The notes: generated by a model from the letters alone, not told the origin. Numbered from the stretch's first letter, positions 18,554 through 29,494 are shown. The stretch: DNA of 64,000 bases from Leisingera methylohalidivorans DSM 14336 (GCF_000511355.1 NC_023135.1:193462-257461); one strand, 5' to 3'. Translations and numbers: made by a program.

Positions 18554-19197
18554 CCAACATTATTCTTCTTGGCCCGCCGGGGGCGGGTAAAGGTACGCAG
18601 GCGCGCTACCTGGTTGAAACCCGCGGCATGGTGCAGCTCAGCACCGGCGACATGCTGCGCGATGCCCAGACCTCCGGAACCGAAATGGGCAAGAAGGTCG
18701 CTGCCATCATGGCCGAGGGCAAGCTGGTCACCGACCAGATCGTCATTGGCCTGATCCGCGAAAAACTGCGCGAGGGCGCCGAGGGCGGGTTCATCTTCGA
18801 CGGGTTCCCGCGCACCCTGGCGCAGGCGGATGCGCTCAGCAAACTGCTGGAAGAGATGGATCTCAAGCTGGATGCGGTGATCGAGATGCAGGTCGATGAC
18901 GCGGCGCTGGTCGCCCGCATCACCGGCCGCTCGACCTGCGGCGGCTGCGGCGAGGTCTATCATGACCAGACCAAGCCCTGGCCTGCTGACGGCAAATGCG
19001 CCAACTGCGGCAGCGACGATGTGCAGCGCCGTGCAGACGACAATGAGGACAGCCTCAAGACCCGTCTGATGGAGTATTACAAGAAGACCTCGCCGCTGAT
19101 CGGCTACTACTACGCCAAGGGCAATCTGCAGCGTCTGGACGGCCTGGCCTCGATCGCGGAAGTGCGCCAGAACATGGCGTGGATCATGGGCGAATAA
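18550..19197 (+). CDS. adk: Adenylate kinase with a four-cysteine LID
   Basis: Adenylate kinase interconverts 2 ADP with ATP and AMP. The 215-residue protein has the P-loop GPPGAGKGT at residues 8-16 and [11 protein letters not shown] at 83-93. The LID carries Cys130, Cys133, Cys150 and Cys153 (CGGC ... CANC), a likely structural zinc site as known for Gram-positive and Paracoccus enzymes. It is coupled to secY through an ATGA overlap. Confidence 0.97.
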
Positions 19198-19247
19198 GGC
19201 CTGCCGCAGGCTCCGGGGCGGCAGCGCCCCCCTGTGCCGGAATATCC

Positions 19248-19275
19248 AAGCCCCGCCAGTCCGGCGGGGCTTTTC
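19248..19275 (+). terminator. Intrinsic terminator after adk
   Basis: A 9-bp stem AGCCCCGCC / GGCGGGGCT with a five-base loop and a T run. Confidence 0.9.
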
Positions 19276-19284
19276 CTTTAGGGC

Positions 19285-19313
19285 TTGACGGCCCATTTCC
19301 CAGCCCCTAGTTA
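19285..19313 (+). promoter_or_regulatory. Candidate promoter of the rpsM-rpsK-rpoA-rplQ segment
   Basis: TTGACG (19285-19290) and TAGTTA (19308-19313) with a 17-base spacer, immediately after the adk terminator. It gives a leader of about 150 bases. Confidence 0.55.
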
Positions 19314-19425
19314 CCGACATCCCTTCTGGGAACGATTCCCGGCAGGCAGATTCGTTTGCCTGCTTAACTACCTCGAAATGCTGGACCCTCTGGCCACACT
19401 GCCACGGTCAAGTGTTGTGAAAAAA

Positions 19426-19445
19426 GGTTCCGGCGTTACGGAACC
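19426..19445 (+). promoter_or_regulatory. Hairpin directly before the rpsM ribosome site
   Basis: A perfect 7-bp stem GGTTCCG / CGGAACC with a six-base loop ends 9 bases before AAAAGGA. A second hairpin (GCAGGCA / TGCCTGC, 19342-19363) lies earlier in the leader. The placement suggests translational control, but no regulator can be named. Confidence 0.45.
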
Positions 19446-19467
19446 GCAACCAAAAGGAAAGTGACAC

Positions 19468-19836
19468 GTGGCACGTATTGCCGGCGTTAACATCCCGACT
19501 GCAAAGCGGGTTCCCATCGCCCTCACCTATATCACCGGTATCGGTAACACCTCGGCCAAAGCGATCTGCGAAGCCGTTGGCATTGATCCGGCCCGCCGTG
19601 TGAACGAACTCAGCGACGCCGAAGTTCTGGCCGTGCGCGAGCACATCGACGCCAACTTCACCGTTGAAGGCGACCTGCGCCGCGAAGTTCAGATGAACAT
19701 CAAGCGCCTGATGGACCTCGGTTGCTACCGCGGCCTGCGTCACCGCCGTAACCTGCCCGTTCGCGGTCAGCGTACCCACACCAACGCTCGCACCCGCAAA
19801 GGCCCCGCAAAGGCCATTGCCGGTAAGAAGAAGTAA
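19468..19836 (+). CDS. rpsM: 30S ribosomal protein S13 (GTG start)
   Basis: S13 (122 residues) contacts P-site tRNA in the 30S head. [20 protein letters not shown] and [20 protein letters not shown] are diagnostic. The start codon is GTG at 19468, 6 bases after an AAAAGGAAAG ribosome site; no ATG fits the family N-terminus. It begins the alpha-operon segment after the adk terminator. Confidence 0.97.
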   Translation: MARIAGVNIPTAKRVPIALTYITGIGNTSAKAICEAVGIDPARRVNELSDAEVLAVREHIDANFTVEGDLRREVQMNIKRLMDLGCYRGLRHRRNLPVRGQRTHTNARTRKGPAKAIAGKKK

Positions 19837-19851
19837 GGGAGGGTTCGATCA

Positions 19852-20241
19852 ATGGCACGTGATAAGACACGCGTTAAGCGTAAAGAGCGCAAGAACATCG
19901 CAACCGGCGTTGCGCATGTGAACTCGTCGTTCAACAACACCAAAATCCTGATCTCCGACGTGCAGGGCAATGCGATCGCTTGGTCGTCCGCCGGCACCAT
20001 GGGTTTCAAGGGTTCGCGGAAATCCACCCCCTATGCCGCACAGATGGCTGCAGAAGATGCAGGCAAGAAGGCACAGGATCACGGTGTGAAGACGCTGGAA
20101 GTCGAAGTTCAGGGTCCCGGTTCGGGCCGTGAATCGGCACTGCGCGCACTGGCTGCCGTCGGTTTCAACATCACTTCGATCCGTGATGTGACCCCGATCG
20201 CGCACAACGGCTGCCGCCCGCCGAAGCGCCGCCGCGTCTAA
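19852..20241 (+). CDS. rpsK: 30S ribosomal protein S11
   Basis: S11 (129 residues) is on the 30S platform near the Shine-Dalgarno cleft. [20 protein letters not shown] and the C-terminal [19 protein letters not shown] are conserved. A GC hairpin (CTGGGGCCC / GGGCCCCAG, about 20255-20285) separates it from rpoA. rpsD is not between them, unlike in E. coli. Confidence 0.97.
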   Translation: MARDKTRVKRKERKNIATGVAHVNSSFNNTKILISDVQGNAIAWSSAGTMGFKGSRKSTPYAAQMAAEDAGKKAQDHGVKTLEVEVQGPGSGRESALRALAAVGFNITSIRDVTPIAHNGCRPPKRRRV

Positions 20242-20354
20242 TCTTGAATTTTTGCTGGGGCCCCGCTTGATTCGCAGGGCCCCAGTGCGTCATTTAAACC
20301 TCGGGCGTCCTTGGCCTTTCGGACATGGGGCAAGGACAGGAATGGAGGGAACGC

Positions 20355-21371
20355 ATGATCCATAAGAACTGGGCAGAGCTGATCAAGCCGGCACAGCTGG
20401 AAGTGAAGCCGGGCAATGATCCCGCACGCCAGGCAACTGTTGTTGCAGAACCGCTGGAACGCGGTTTCGGCCTGACCCTGGGCAACGCGCTGCGCCGCGT
20501 GCTGATGAGCTCGCTGCAGGGTGCTGCCATCACCAGCGTGCAGATTGACAACGTGCTGCACGAGTTTTCGTCTGTTGCCGGTGTGCGTGAAGACGTCACC
20601 GACATCATCCTGAACCTCAAGGGCGTGTCCCTGCGCATGGAAGTCGAAGGCCCCAAGCGGCTGTCGGTCAATGCCAAGGGTCCGGCTGTCGTCACCGCCG
20701 GCGACATCGCCGAAACCGCCGGCATCGAGGTTCTGAACCGCGATCACGTCATCTGCCACCTGGACGACGGCGCCGACCTGTTCATGGAACTGACCGTGAA
20801 CACCGGCAAAGGCTATGTCTCGGCAGACAAGAACAAGCCGGAAGACGCACCGATCGGCCTGATTCCGATCGACGCGATCTACTCGCCGGTCAAGAAGGTC
20901 TCCTATGACGTTCAGCCGACCCGTGAGGGCCAGGTGCTGGACTATGACAAGCTGACCATGAAGGTGGAAACCGACGGCTCCATCACCCCTGACGATGCCG
21001 TGGCCTATGCCGCGCGCATCCTGCAGGACCAGCTGTCGATCTTCGTCAACTTCGACGAGCCGGAATCGGCTGGCCGCCAGGACGAGGACGACGGTCTCGA
21101 GTTCAACCCGCTTCTGCTGAAGAAAGTGGACGAGCTGGAACTGTCGGTGCGGTCTGCAAACTGCCTGAAGAACGACAACATCGTCTATATCGGCGACCTG
21201 ATCCAGAAGACCGAAGCGGAGATGCTGCGCACCCCCAACTTCGGCCGCAAGTCCTTGAACGAGATCAAGGAAGTGCTGTCTGGCATGGGCCTGCATCTTG
21301 GCATGGATGTCGAGGACTGGCCGCCGGACAACATCGAAGATCTGGCGAAGAAGTTCGAAGACAGCTTCTAA
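20355..21371 (+). CDS. rpoA: RNA polymerase subunit alpha
   Basis: The alpha subunit (338 residues) nucleates polymerase assembly. The N-terminal domain has [20 protein letters not shown] (residues ~35-55); the C-terminal domain, which binds UP elements and activators, has [17 protein letters not shown] and [12 protein letters not shown]. The acidic insert [14 protein letters not shown] lies at the linker. GGAGGG before 20355 fixes the start, 10 codons into a longer open frame. Confidence 0.97.
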   Translation: MIHKNWAELIKPAQLEVKPGNDPARQATVVAEPLERGFGLTLGNALRRVLMSSLQGAAITSVQIDNVLHEFSSVAGVREDVTDIILNLKGVSLRMEVEGPKRLSVNAKGPAVVTAGDIAETAGIEVLNRDHVICHLDDGADLFMELTVNTGKGYVSADKNKPEDAPIGLIPIDAIYSPVKKVSYDVQPTREGQVLDYDKLTMKVETDGSITPDDAVAYAARILQDQLSIFVNFDEPESAGRQDEDDGLEFNPLLLKKVDELELSVRSANCLKNDNIVYIGDLIQKTEAEMLRTPNFGRKSLNEIKEVLSGMGLHLGMDVEDWPPDNIEDLAKKFEDSF

Positions 21372-21546
21372 GACTTCAGAGGGGGGCTCCGGCCCTCCTC
21401 TTCAATGCCCGGGCCTGCCGGGGAAAAAGAGTGAGAAAGGCTCCTGCGGAGCGTTTCGAGCTTGAATGGGCATCCGCCCCAAGGTGAGTGGCTGACACGC
21501 ATCAGCTGCCTGACAAAGCAAAAACGCAGATCAAAGGACTATCAAA

Positions 21547-21975
21547 ATGCGTCACGCACGTGGTTACCGCCGCCTGAACCGTACTCATGAGCACCGCAAA
21601 GCGCTGTTCTCCAACATGTGCGGCTCGCTGATCGAGCACGAGCAGATCAAGACGACCCTGCCGAAAGCAAAAGAACTGCGCCCGATCATCGAAAAGATGA
21701 TCACCCTGGCAAAGCGCGGCGACCTGCACGCCCGCCGTCAGGCAGCTTCCAAGCTGAAACAGGACAAGGACGTCGCGAAACTGTTCGAGGTTCTGGGCCC
21801 GCGCTACAAGGACCGTCAGGGCGGCTATGTCCGTATCCTGAAGGCCGGTTTCCGTTACGGCGACATGGCTCCGATGGCGATCATCGAGTTTGTCGACCGC
21901 GACACCGCCGCGAAGGGCGCCGCCGACAAGGCCCGCCTGGAAGCAGCAGAAGCCGCAGCTGAAGCTGAAGAATAA
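21547..21975 (+). CDS. rplQ: 50S ribosomal protein L17
   Basis: L17 (142 residues) closes the ribosomal cluster. [20 protein letters not shown] and [20 protein letters not shown] are conserved. The C-terminal tail is rich in Ala and Glu, as usual in this group. The 175-base gap after rpoA contains no gene. A strong terminator follows. Confidence 0.97.
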   Translation: MRHARGYRRLNRTHEHRKALFSNMCGSLIEHEQIKTTLPKAKELRPIIEKMITLAKRGDLHARRQAASKLKQDKDVAKLFEVLGPRYKDRQGGYVRILKAGFRYGDMAPMAIIEFVDRDTAAKGAADKARLEAAEAAAEAEE

Positions 21976-22007
21976 GACGCGCTGAACCCCAGGGTTCAAC
22001 TGTCTGG

Positions 22008-22036
22008 CCCCCGCTCCGCCCGGAGCGGGGGTTTTT
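22008..22036 (+). terminator. Intrinsic terminator after rplQ
   Basis: A 10-bp stem CCCCCGCTCC / GGAGCGGGGG with a four-base loop, then TTTTT. It ends the ribosomal supercluster. Confidence 0.94.
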
Positions 22037-22069
22037 CTTTTTCCTGTGTCACCCCAAGGGTGTCTAAAA

Positions 22070-22098
22070 TTGACATTCTGCGCGAAAGGGAATCGTAA
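22070..22098 (+). promoter_or_regulatory. Candidate promoter of the chemoreceptor gene
   Basis: TTGACA (22070-22075), 17 bases, TCGTAA (22093-22098). The -35 is perfect and the -10 weak. Confidence 0.4.
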
Positions 22099-22148
22099 TT
22101 TTCTTCTGATTTTACTGCGGCATTCAAGACAGCTCCGGGACGAAGGCA

Positions 22149-24575
22149 ATGGCAGTAAAGAAGACACCCGCGGCCAGGCGGTTCTCACTGGCAAATCTCA
22201 GTACCAAGGTAAAAATCGTTTCGGTGGCGGTATTTCCGCTGCTGCTGGTGCTCGGGGTCGGCGTGCTGGCGGTGGTTAACCTGGGCCGCATGGCGCAGAC
22301 TGCGCAGGCTGTTGACCACACCCAGAAGATTTTGACCGAAGCGCAGGCGCTGGCGCAGGCCGCCGCTGGAATGGAGGCCGGGCTGAGGGGGTATTTGCTG
22401 GCCGGGCAGGAGGCGTATCTGGTGCCGTTTGAGGACGGCCGCGCCAAAGTTGCCGGCTCCCTGGACAGTTTGCGCAGCCTGGCAGCGGACGATGCGGATT
22501 TGCTGGCGGACCTCGATACGGCCGAGCAGACATTGGCCGGCTGGCAGGAGAATGTCGCGGCTGGCGCCATTGCCTTGCGCCGCGAAATCGGCGACGCCCA
22601 GACCATGAACGACATGGCGGCAGAGGTGAAAAAATCCAAGGGCCGGGTCTACTTCGAGGACTTCCGCGCCGAGATTGCCAGGGTCATCGAGGAAGAGGAA
22701 GTCGAGCTGAACAACCGGCGCAACACCTTTTCTTCACTGGTGAATGCCGGGATCGCCGATCCGGATTACCTGAACACCTCGCTGCAGGCGGTGGAGCAGA
22801 CCCATAACGTAATCAGCAGCGCCAAGGATCTGCTGTCGGCTGCGGTCGATATGGAAACCGGGATGCGCGGCTTCCTTCTGGCGGGCGACCGGGAATTTCT
22901 CGGTCCCTATATGGAGGGCAACGGGCGCTTCAACGAGGTACTGGCCGACCTCCGCCTGGCGCTGTCTGACAACCTGATGCAGGCAAACCGCCTGAATAAC
23001 GTGGCCAGGATCGTTGACGAATGGCGCAACAGCGTGGTCGTTCCGATGCTGCAGCTGCGCCGGGTGATCGGCAGCGCGGCCACTATGGATGACATGGCCG
23101 ATCTTGTCGCCCAGGGCCAGGGCAAGGCCTATTTCGACAGCTTCCGTGCCACCATGGCCTCCATCGAGGCCAAAGGCGCCGAGACCATGGCTGCGCGCCG
23201 CGCCGTCAATGAGGCGCTTGCCGCCCAGACCCGGATCATGATCCCCGGCGCGATTGCTGCGGCGATTCTGATCGGCGCGGTGATGGCGCTGATCACCGGC
23301 TCCGGCATCGCTTCGGGCCTGCGGCGTATCGTGGTGTCGATGCGCGGGTTGGCCGAGGGCAACAATGCCGTCGAGATCAAGGGCCAGAACCGCGGCGACG
23401 AGGTCGGCGACATGGCCCGCGCACTGGATAAATTCCGCGATGAGCTGGTTCGGATGCAGGCGGCAGAACAGCAGAAGGCGGAAAGCAAGGATGCCGAGCT
23501 GGGCAATGTGGTGCAGCAGCTGAGCGAGCGTTTGGCGCGCCTGTCGCATGGCGACCTGACAATCCGCATCGCCGAGGAATTCCCGGAGGAATACGAACAG
23601 CTGCGCGCCGATTTCAACGGCTCCATCGACAACCTCAACGCCACCGTGCAGCAGGTGATCGACGCCGCCTCCAGCATCCGCAGCGGCGCGGCCGAGATCA
23701 GCCAGGCCTCTGACGATCTGTCCCACCGCACCGAAAGCCAGGCCGCCACGCTGGAGGAAACCGCCGCCGCCATTGATGAGCTGACAGCCTCGGTGAAATC
23801 CGCAGCCGAAGGCGCCCGCAACGTCGAAGCAACCGTGCGCGACGCCCGCCAGGAGGCCGAAAACAGCGGCGAGGTGGTGCAAAGCGCTGTCGCAGCGATG
23901 AGCGGGATCGAGGAAAGCTCGAACAAGATTTCCCAGATCATCTCGGTGATCGACGACATCGCCTTCCAGACCAACCTGCTGGCGCTGAACGCCGGGGTGG
24001 AAGCCGCCCGCGCAGGCGAAGCCGGCCGCGGCTTTGCGGTGGTCGCTTCCGAGGTGCGGGCGCTGGCGCAGCGGTCCTCGGATGCGGCGATGGAGATCAA
24101 GGCCCTGATCAGCGACAGCTCGCGCCAGGTCGGCGAAGGCGTGGATCTGGTCGGCCGCGCCGGCGGCGCGCTGCAGTCGATCGTCGGCCAGGTCAGCCGG
24201 ATCTCGGAGCTGGTGTCGGAGATCGCCGAAGGCGCCGAGCAGCAATCCACCGGCCTGCTGGAAATCAACACCGGCGTGACCCAGCTGGACAAGGTGACCC
24301 AGCAGAACGCGGCCATGGTCGAAGAAGCCACAGCGGCGGGCCACTTGCTGAACACCGATGCGGGCAAGCTGTCTGATCTGGTTGCCCGGTTCCAGGTGGC
24401 CGGCGGCAGCGGCGCTGCCCTTGCAGCCCCCTCCGCCCCGGCACCGGCAGCCATGGCGCCCTCAGCCCATGGCAGCGATGACTGGGACCTTGAGGCCAGC
24501 CCGGTCCCGGCCCCGGCCGCAGCGGCGCATGCGGCGGACGGCAATGCGGCCCGCGATCTTTGGCAGGATTTCTGA
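22149..24575 (+). CDS. Methyl-accepting chemotaxis protein with duplicated CHASE3-like sensor
   Basis: An 808-residue chemoreceptor. TM1 is near 22-44 and TM2 near 364-384. The periplasmic region contains two copies of a helical CHASE3-like unit exactly 160 residues apart: [12 protein letters not shown] at 75 and [12 protein letters not shown] at 235, and [13 protein letters not shown] versus [17 protein letters not shown] follows, then the signalling hairpin tip [20 protein letters not shown]. The last residues, LWQDF, fit the xWxxF pentapeptide that tethers CheR/CheB. The ligand is unknown. Confidence 0.93.
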   Translation: MAVKKTPAARRFSLANLSTKVKIVSVAVFPLLLVLGVGVLAVVNLGRMAQTAQAVDHTQKILTEAQALAQAAAGMEAGLRGYLLAGQEAYLVPFEDGRAKVAGSLDSLRSLAADDADLLADLDTAEQTLAGWQENVAAGAIALRREIGDAQTMNDMAAEVKKSKGRVYFEDFRAEIARVIEEEEVELNNRRNTFSSLVNAGIADPDYLNTSLQAVEQTHNVISSAKDLLSAAVDMETGMRGFLLAGDREFLGPYMEGNGRFNEVLADLRLALSDNLMQANRLNNVARIVDEWRNSVVVPMLQLRRVIGSAATMDDMADLVAQGQGKAYFDSFRATMASIEAKGAETMAARRAVNEALAAQTRIMIPGAIAAAILIGAVMALITGSGIASGLRRIVVSMRGLAEGNNAVEIKGQNRGDEVGDMARALDKFRDELVRMQAAEQQKAESKDAELGNVVQQLSERLARLSHGDLTIRIAEEFPEEYEQLRADFNGSIDNLNATVQQVIDAASSIRSGAAEISQASDDLSHRTESQAATLEETAAAIDELTASVKSAAEGARNVEATVRDARQEAENSGEVVQSAVAAMSGIEESSNKISQIISVIDDIAFQTNLLALNAGVEAARAGEAGRGFAVVASEVRALAQRSSDAAMEIKALISDSSRQVGEGVDLVGRAGGALQSIVGQVSRISELVSEIAEGAEQQSTGLLEINTGVTQLDKVTQQNAAMVEEATAAGHLLNTDAGKLSDLVARFQVAGGSGAALAAPSAPAPAAMAPSAHGSDDWDLEASPVPAPAAAAHAADGNAARDLWQDF

Positions 24576-24660
24576 TCCGCCTCACATACCCCGCGCAGGC
24601 TCTCCCCGGGGGAGGGCCTGCTGCCATGTTCCGGAGGTGTTCTCCGGGCGCATTTTCGGG

Positions 24661-24689
24661 GTGACAGCTGCCCGAATCTCCGCTAGCGT
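24661..24689 (+). promoter_or_regulatory. Candidate promoter for the aromatic leader
   Basis: GTGACA (24661-24666), 17 bases, TAGCGT (24684-24689). Transcription would begin about 24695-24697, on or just before the leader ATG, giving a leaderless or nearly leaderless leader peptide. Confidence 0.4.
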
Positions 24690-24696
24690 CCGGTCC

Positions 24697-24774
24697 ATGA
24701 CCCGTAGCTATGCCGCATTCTGGTATTTCTTTTATCCGCGCCACATGGCGGACGGAGGGGTCAGCGCATTCTGA
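24697..24774 (+). CDS. Aromatic leader peptide for DAHP synthase attenuation
   Basis: A 25-residue frame reading MTRSYAAFWYFFYPRH and ending VSAF. Residues 8-13 are six consecutive aromatics, F-W-Y-F-F-Y, sensing all three end products of the pathway. It is followed by paired repeats and a rho-independent hairpin before the DAHP synthase gene. This is the expected architecture of ribosome-stalling attenuation. No clear ribosome site precedes the ATG, consistent with a leaderless message as in the rhizobial trp leader. Confidence 0.8.
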   Translation: MTRSYAAFWYFFYPRHMADGGVSAF

Positions 24775-24778
24775 GTTA

Positions 24779-24841
24779 GGATACCGGAACGCACCAGGAT
24801 ACCACCAACCGCCCGCAGCCGCCGGCGGTTTTTTTGTATCC
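24779..24841 (+). promoter_or_regulatory. Attenuator: alternative pairing elements and terminator
   Basis: GGATACC occurs at 24779-24785 and 24797-24803, and GTATCC, complementary to GGATAC, at 24836-24841. The terminator stem AACCGCC (24807-24813) / GGCGGTT (24824-24830) is followed by seven T residues. Pairing of a GGATAC copy with GTATCC would enclose the terminator, offering competing structures. Which pairing acts as antiterminator needs folding analysis. Confidence 0.68.
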
Positions 24842-24879
24842 GCCGCTGCGCCTAGGGCCCCCGCCAAGGACACAGACCG

Positions 24880-25977
24880 ATGACACCCCAGACCGAAAAC
24901 CTCCGCATCACCGGCATGCAGGAACTGATCTCGCCCGAAGACCTTGCGTCGCAGCTGCCCGGCACGGCGGCGGCAACCGGTACCGTGCTGGCCGGCCGCA
25001 CCGCCATCCAGGACGTGCTGCACGGCCGTGACGACCGGGTGATTGCGGTGGTCGGCCCCTGTTCGATCCACGATCCCAAGGCGGCGATGGACTATGCCGG
25101 ACGGCTGGCGCCGCTGCGCGCGCGGCTTGCCGGCCAGCTGGAAATCGTGATGCGGGTCTACTTCGAGAAACCCCGCACCATCAGCGGCTGGAAGGGGCTG
25201 ATCAACGACCCGGGCCTCGACGGCTCCTTCCGCATCAACGAGGGCCTGGGGCTGGCCCGCCGCCTGTGCCTGGACATCAACGCCCTGGGCCTGCCGGTCG
25301 GGACAGAATTCCTGGATACGGCGGTGCCGCAGTACATCTCCGACCTGGTGGCCTGGGCCGCGATCGGCGCCCGCACCACCGAAAGCCAGATCCACCGCGA
25401 GATGGCGTCGGGGCTCAGCTGCCCGGTCGGCTTCAAGAACGGCACCCGCGGCAATGTGCAGATCGCGGCGGACGCGGTGCGCTCGGCCGCCCATCCGCAT
25501 CATTTCATGGCGCTGGCCAAATCGGGCCGGGCGGCAATTGCGGCCACCAGCGGCAACCCGGACTGCCACCTGATCCTGCGCGGCGGCGGCGGCACCAATT
25601 ATGACGCGGCTTCGGTCGATGCGGCCTGCAAGCTGGCGGAAAAGGACGGCATCAGCGGCCATGTGATGATCGACGCCAGCCACGCAAACAGCGGCAAGGA
25701 CCCGATGCAGCAGCCCGCAGTGCTGCGCGATGTGGCGGGGCAGATTGCGGGCGGCGACAGCCGCATCACCGGGGTGATGATCGAAAGCCATCTGGTGGCA
25801 GGCCGCCAGGAACTGGGCCAGGGCGGCCTCACCTATGGCCAGTCGATCACCGACGGCTGCCTGGGCTGGGAAGACACCGTCGCAGAGCTGGAGGCGCTGG
25901 CAGAGGCCGTCACCGCGCGGCGTGCGCAGGCGGACCGGGCGGCACGGGCGGCAGAACCCAGCCTGGCCGAAGCCTGA
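24880..25977 (+). CDS. 3-deoxy-7-phosphoheptulonate synthase, class I (AroF/G/H type)
   Basis: This enzyme condenses phosphoenolpyruvate and erythrose 4-phosphate, the first step of the shikimate pathway. The 365-residue protein shows VVGPCSIHDPKAAMDYAGRL, EKPRTISGWKGLINDP, GARTTESQIHRE and HVMIDASHANSGKDP, which carry metal and substrate ligands of the class I-alpha family. The paralogue letter cannot be decided. It is preceded by an aromatic-peptide attenuator, so expression probably follows charged Phe/Tyr/Trp tRNA levels. Confidence 0.96.
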   Translation: MTPQTENLRITGMQELISPEDLASQLPGTAAATGTVLAGRTAIQDVLHGRDDRVIAVVGPCSIHDPKAAMDYAGRLAPLRARLAGQLEIVMRVYFEKPRTISGWKGLINDPGLDGSFRINEGLGLARRLCLDINALGLPVGTEFLDTAVPQYISDLVAWAAIGARTTESQIHREMASGLSCPVGFKNGTRGNVQIAADAVRSAAHPHHFMALAKSGRAAIAATSGNPDCHLILRGGGGTNYDAASVDAACKLAEKDGISGHVMIDASHANSGKDPMQQPAVLRDVAGQIAGGDSRITGVMIESHLVAGRQELGQGGLTYGQSITDGCLGWEDTVAELEALAEAVTARRAQADRAARAAEPSLAEA

Positions 25978-26057
25978 CGGGACGGGAGGCGCAAGGGGGA
26001 ATGCCGGGCGTCTTTCTGGCAGGAAATACTCCGGGGTGAATTGGCCGTCAGGCCAGG

Positions 26058-26132
26058 AGGGGCAGCGCCCCTCTTCCTTTTGGCCCTGCGGGGCAGCGCC
26101 CTCTTGCCTTTAGAACTGCGGGCCGGCGCCCC
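26058..26132 (+). repeat. Cluster of GGGGCAGCGCCCC-like palindromes
   Basis: Three adjacent copies: AGGGGCAGCGCCCCT (26058-26072), GGGGCAGCGCCCT (26090-26102 region) and GGGCCGGCGCCCC (26120-26132), each followed by a CTCTTCC/CTCTTGCC/TTTGCC-like stretch. Similar palindromes occur in other intergenic regions of this window. Confidence 0.6.
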
Positions 26133-26213
26133 TTTGCCGTCCTTGACCGCTCCCGTCTTGCAATCCGGGCGTTCTCTCCGCATATCCTTCGCACAGCAAC
26201 TGTTGGAGCCCGC

Positions 26214-27604
<1,391 letters not shown>

Positions 27605-27605
<1 letters not shown>

Positions 27606-28927
27606 TGGCGGATCTGTTCGGCAGCCCTGCATCCGCGGACGGCGATCCGCAGCAGCCCAGTGTGAACCGGCCGCTGGCCGACCGGCTGCGGCCGCAGTCG
27701 CTGGCGGAGGTGATCGGCCAGCAACAGGTGCTGGGGCCGGAGGCGCCGCTGGGGGTGATGCTGGCGTCCGGGTCGCTGTCGTCGCTGATCTTCTGGGGGC
27801 CGCCGGGGGTGGGCAAGACCACCATCGCGCGGCTGCTGGCACAGGAGACCGACCTGCATTTTGTGCAGATCTCGGCGATCTTCACCGGGGTGCCGGAGCT
27901 GCGCAAGGTTTTCGAGTCTGCAAAGATCCGCCGCCAGAACGGCCAGGGAACGCTGCTGTTCGTCGACGAGATCCACCGCTTCAACAAGGCCCAGCAGGAC
28001 GGCTTCCTGCCGCATATGGAGGATGGCACCATCCTCTTGGTCGGTGCGACAACCGAGAATCCCTCGTTCGAGCTGAATGCCGCGGTGCTGTCGCGCAGCC
28101 AGGTGCTGGTGCTGGAGCGGTTGTCGCTGGCGGACCTTGAGCATCTGACCCAGCGCGCTGAGAAAGAGCTGGGCCGGGCGCTGCCGCTGTCCGGGGATGC
28201 CCGCGATGCGCTGCATGAGATGGCGGATGGCGACGGCCGGGCGCTCTTGAACCTGATCGAACAGGTGGCGGCCTGGAAGGCGGCGGCGCCCTTGGGGCGC
28301 GAGGCGCTGGCCAGCCGGCTGATGCGGCGCGCCGCCAAGTTCGACAAGTCCGGCGACGAGCATTACAACCTGATCTCGGCGCTGCACAAATCGATCCGCG
28401 GCTCCGACCCGGATGCGGCGCTTTACTGGCTGGCGCGGATGCTGGAGGGCGGCGAGGATCCGCGGTTCCTGGCGCGGCGGCTGACGATGATGTCGACCGA
28501 GGATATCGGCATGGCCGATCCGCAGGCCAATACCGTCTGCCTGAATGCCTGGCAGACCTATGAGCGCCTTGGCAGCCCGGAGGGCGAACTGGCGCTGGCC
28601 AATGCCGCCGTCTACCTGGCGCTGGCGCCGAAATCCAACGCGGTCTATGTCGGCATCAAGGCGGCGCGGCGGCTGGCCAAGACCACCGGCAGCGCGCCGC
28701 CGCCCAAGCATATCCTGAATGCGCCGACCAAGCTGATGTCCGAGCAGGGCTACGGCGACGGCTATGCCTATGACCACGACGCCGAGGACGGGTTTTCCGG
28801 CCAGAACTACTTCCCCGACGGGGTCAAACGCCCGGTGCTGTATCAGCCGGTGGAGCGCGGATTCGAGCGCGAGTTGAAGCGGCGCACGGATTATTTCGCG
28901 AACCTGCGCCTGAAACGGAACAAGTAA
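27605..28927 (+). CDS. rarA: Replication-associated recombination protein A (AAA ATPase)
   Basis: RarA/MgsA acts at stalled replication forks. The 440-residue protein has Walker A GPPGVGKTT at 65-73, Walker B LLFVDEIHRF at 117-126, sensor 1 GATTENPSFE, and the C-terminal tetramerisation domain with RRLTMMSTEDIGMADP and NAPTKLMSEQGYG. It overlaps the protease gene by one base, so the two are co-transcribed. Confidence 0.95.
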
Positions 28928-28952
28928 AGCGGCTTTGCAGGCAAAGCCGCTG
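28928..28952 (+). terminator. Hairpin after rarA
   Basis: AGCGGCTTTG / CAAAGCCGCT stem with a short loop directly after the rarA stop, without a T run. Confidence 0.4.
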
Positions 28953-29113
28953 CCTCCGGCGGGGGGGGAGTGACACTCCGGAAACCGTCCGGGGGACGGT
29001 TTCAGTCACGAACGGGCGGAGCCCTGGGGAAAGATGAAAGGGCAGGCGGCCCTGCGCGCAGTGCAATGCGGGCAAAACTTGACATCCCGGCGCCCCCGCG
29101 CGACAGGACGGGG

Positions 29114-29494
29114 ATGATGTCTTCGGTTTCCATGGTCGCGATCGGCGGCGCTGTTGGGGCGGTGTGCCGCTACCTGACCGGTTTAGGGGTGATCCGCCTT
29201 TTCGGCCATCACGATTTCCCGGTGGCGGTGATAACGGTCAATGTGATCGGCTCGTTTCTGATGGGGATGTTTGTGGTGGCAGCGGCGATGCGCGGTCTGA
29301 CCCACCTGAGCCCCTTGGTGATGACCGGGCTTTTGGGCGGGTTCACCACCTTTTCGGCGTTCTCGCTGGAGACCGCCAACCTGATCGAGCGCGGCGCCTT
29401 CGGGCAGGCGGCGCTTTATGTTGTTCTGTCCGTTGGATTGTCCGTGGGCGGTTTGTTTCTGGGCCTGATGGCCGCAAGAGGAGTGTTCGCATGA
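29114..29494 (+). CDS. crcB: Fluoride channel CrcB/Fluc
   Basis: Fluc proteins export fluoride as dual-topology dimers. The 126-residue product has four predicted membrane helices, the N-terminal GGAVGAVCRYLTG and the diagnostic GLLGGFTTFSAFSLE lining the pore. I chose ATG 29114; ATG 29117 is equally possible. The open frame extends upstream without family similarity. No fluoride riboswitch is visible. The stop overlaps the next gene by 4 bases. Confidence 0.93.
   Translation: MMSSVSMVAIGGAVGAVCRYLTGLGVIRLFGHHDFPVAVITVNVIGSFLMGMFVVAAAMRGLTHLSPLVMTGLLGGFTTFSAFSLETANLIERGAFGQAALYVVLSVGLSVGGLFLGLMAARGVFA

Noticed and set aside
19329..19356. GGAAC followed by CGTT upstream of rpsM, resembling an EcfG promoter
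   Set aside because: The spacer is 19 bases, outside the 16-17 required. The GGAAC is part of a small palindrome, and a better sigma-70-like box lies just upstream.
28928..29113. Possible fluoride riboswitch before crcB
   Set aside because: The conserved GGNGAUGG core and pseudoknot partners are not visible; only a GC hairpin and a stray TTGACA occur.
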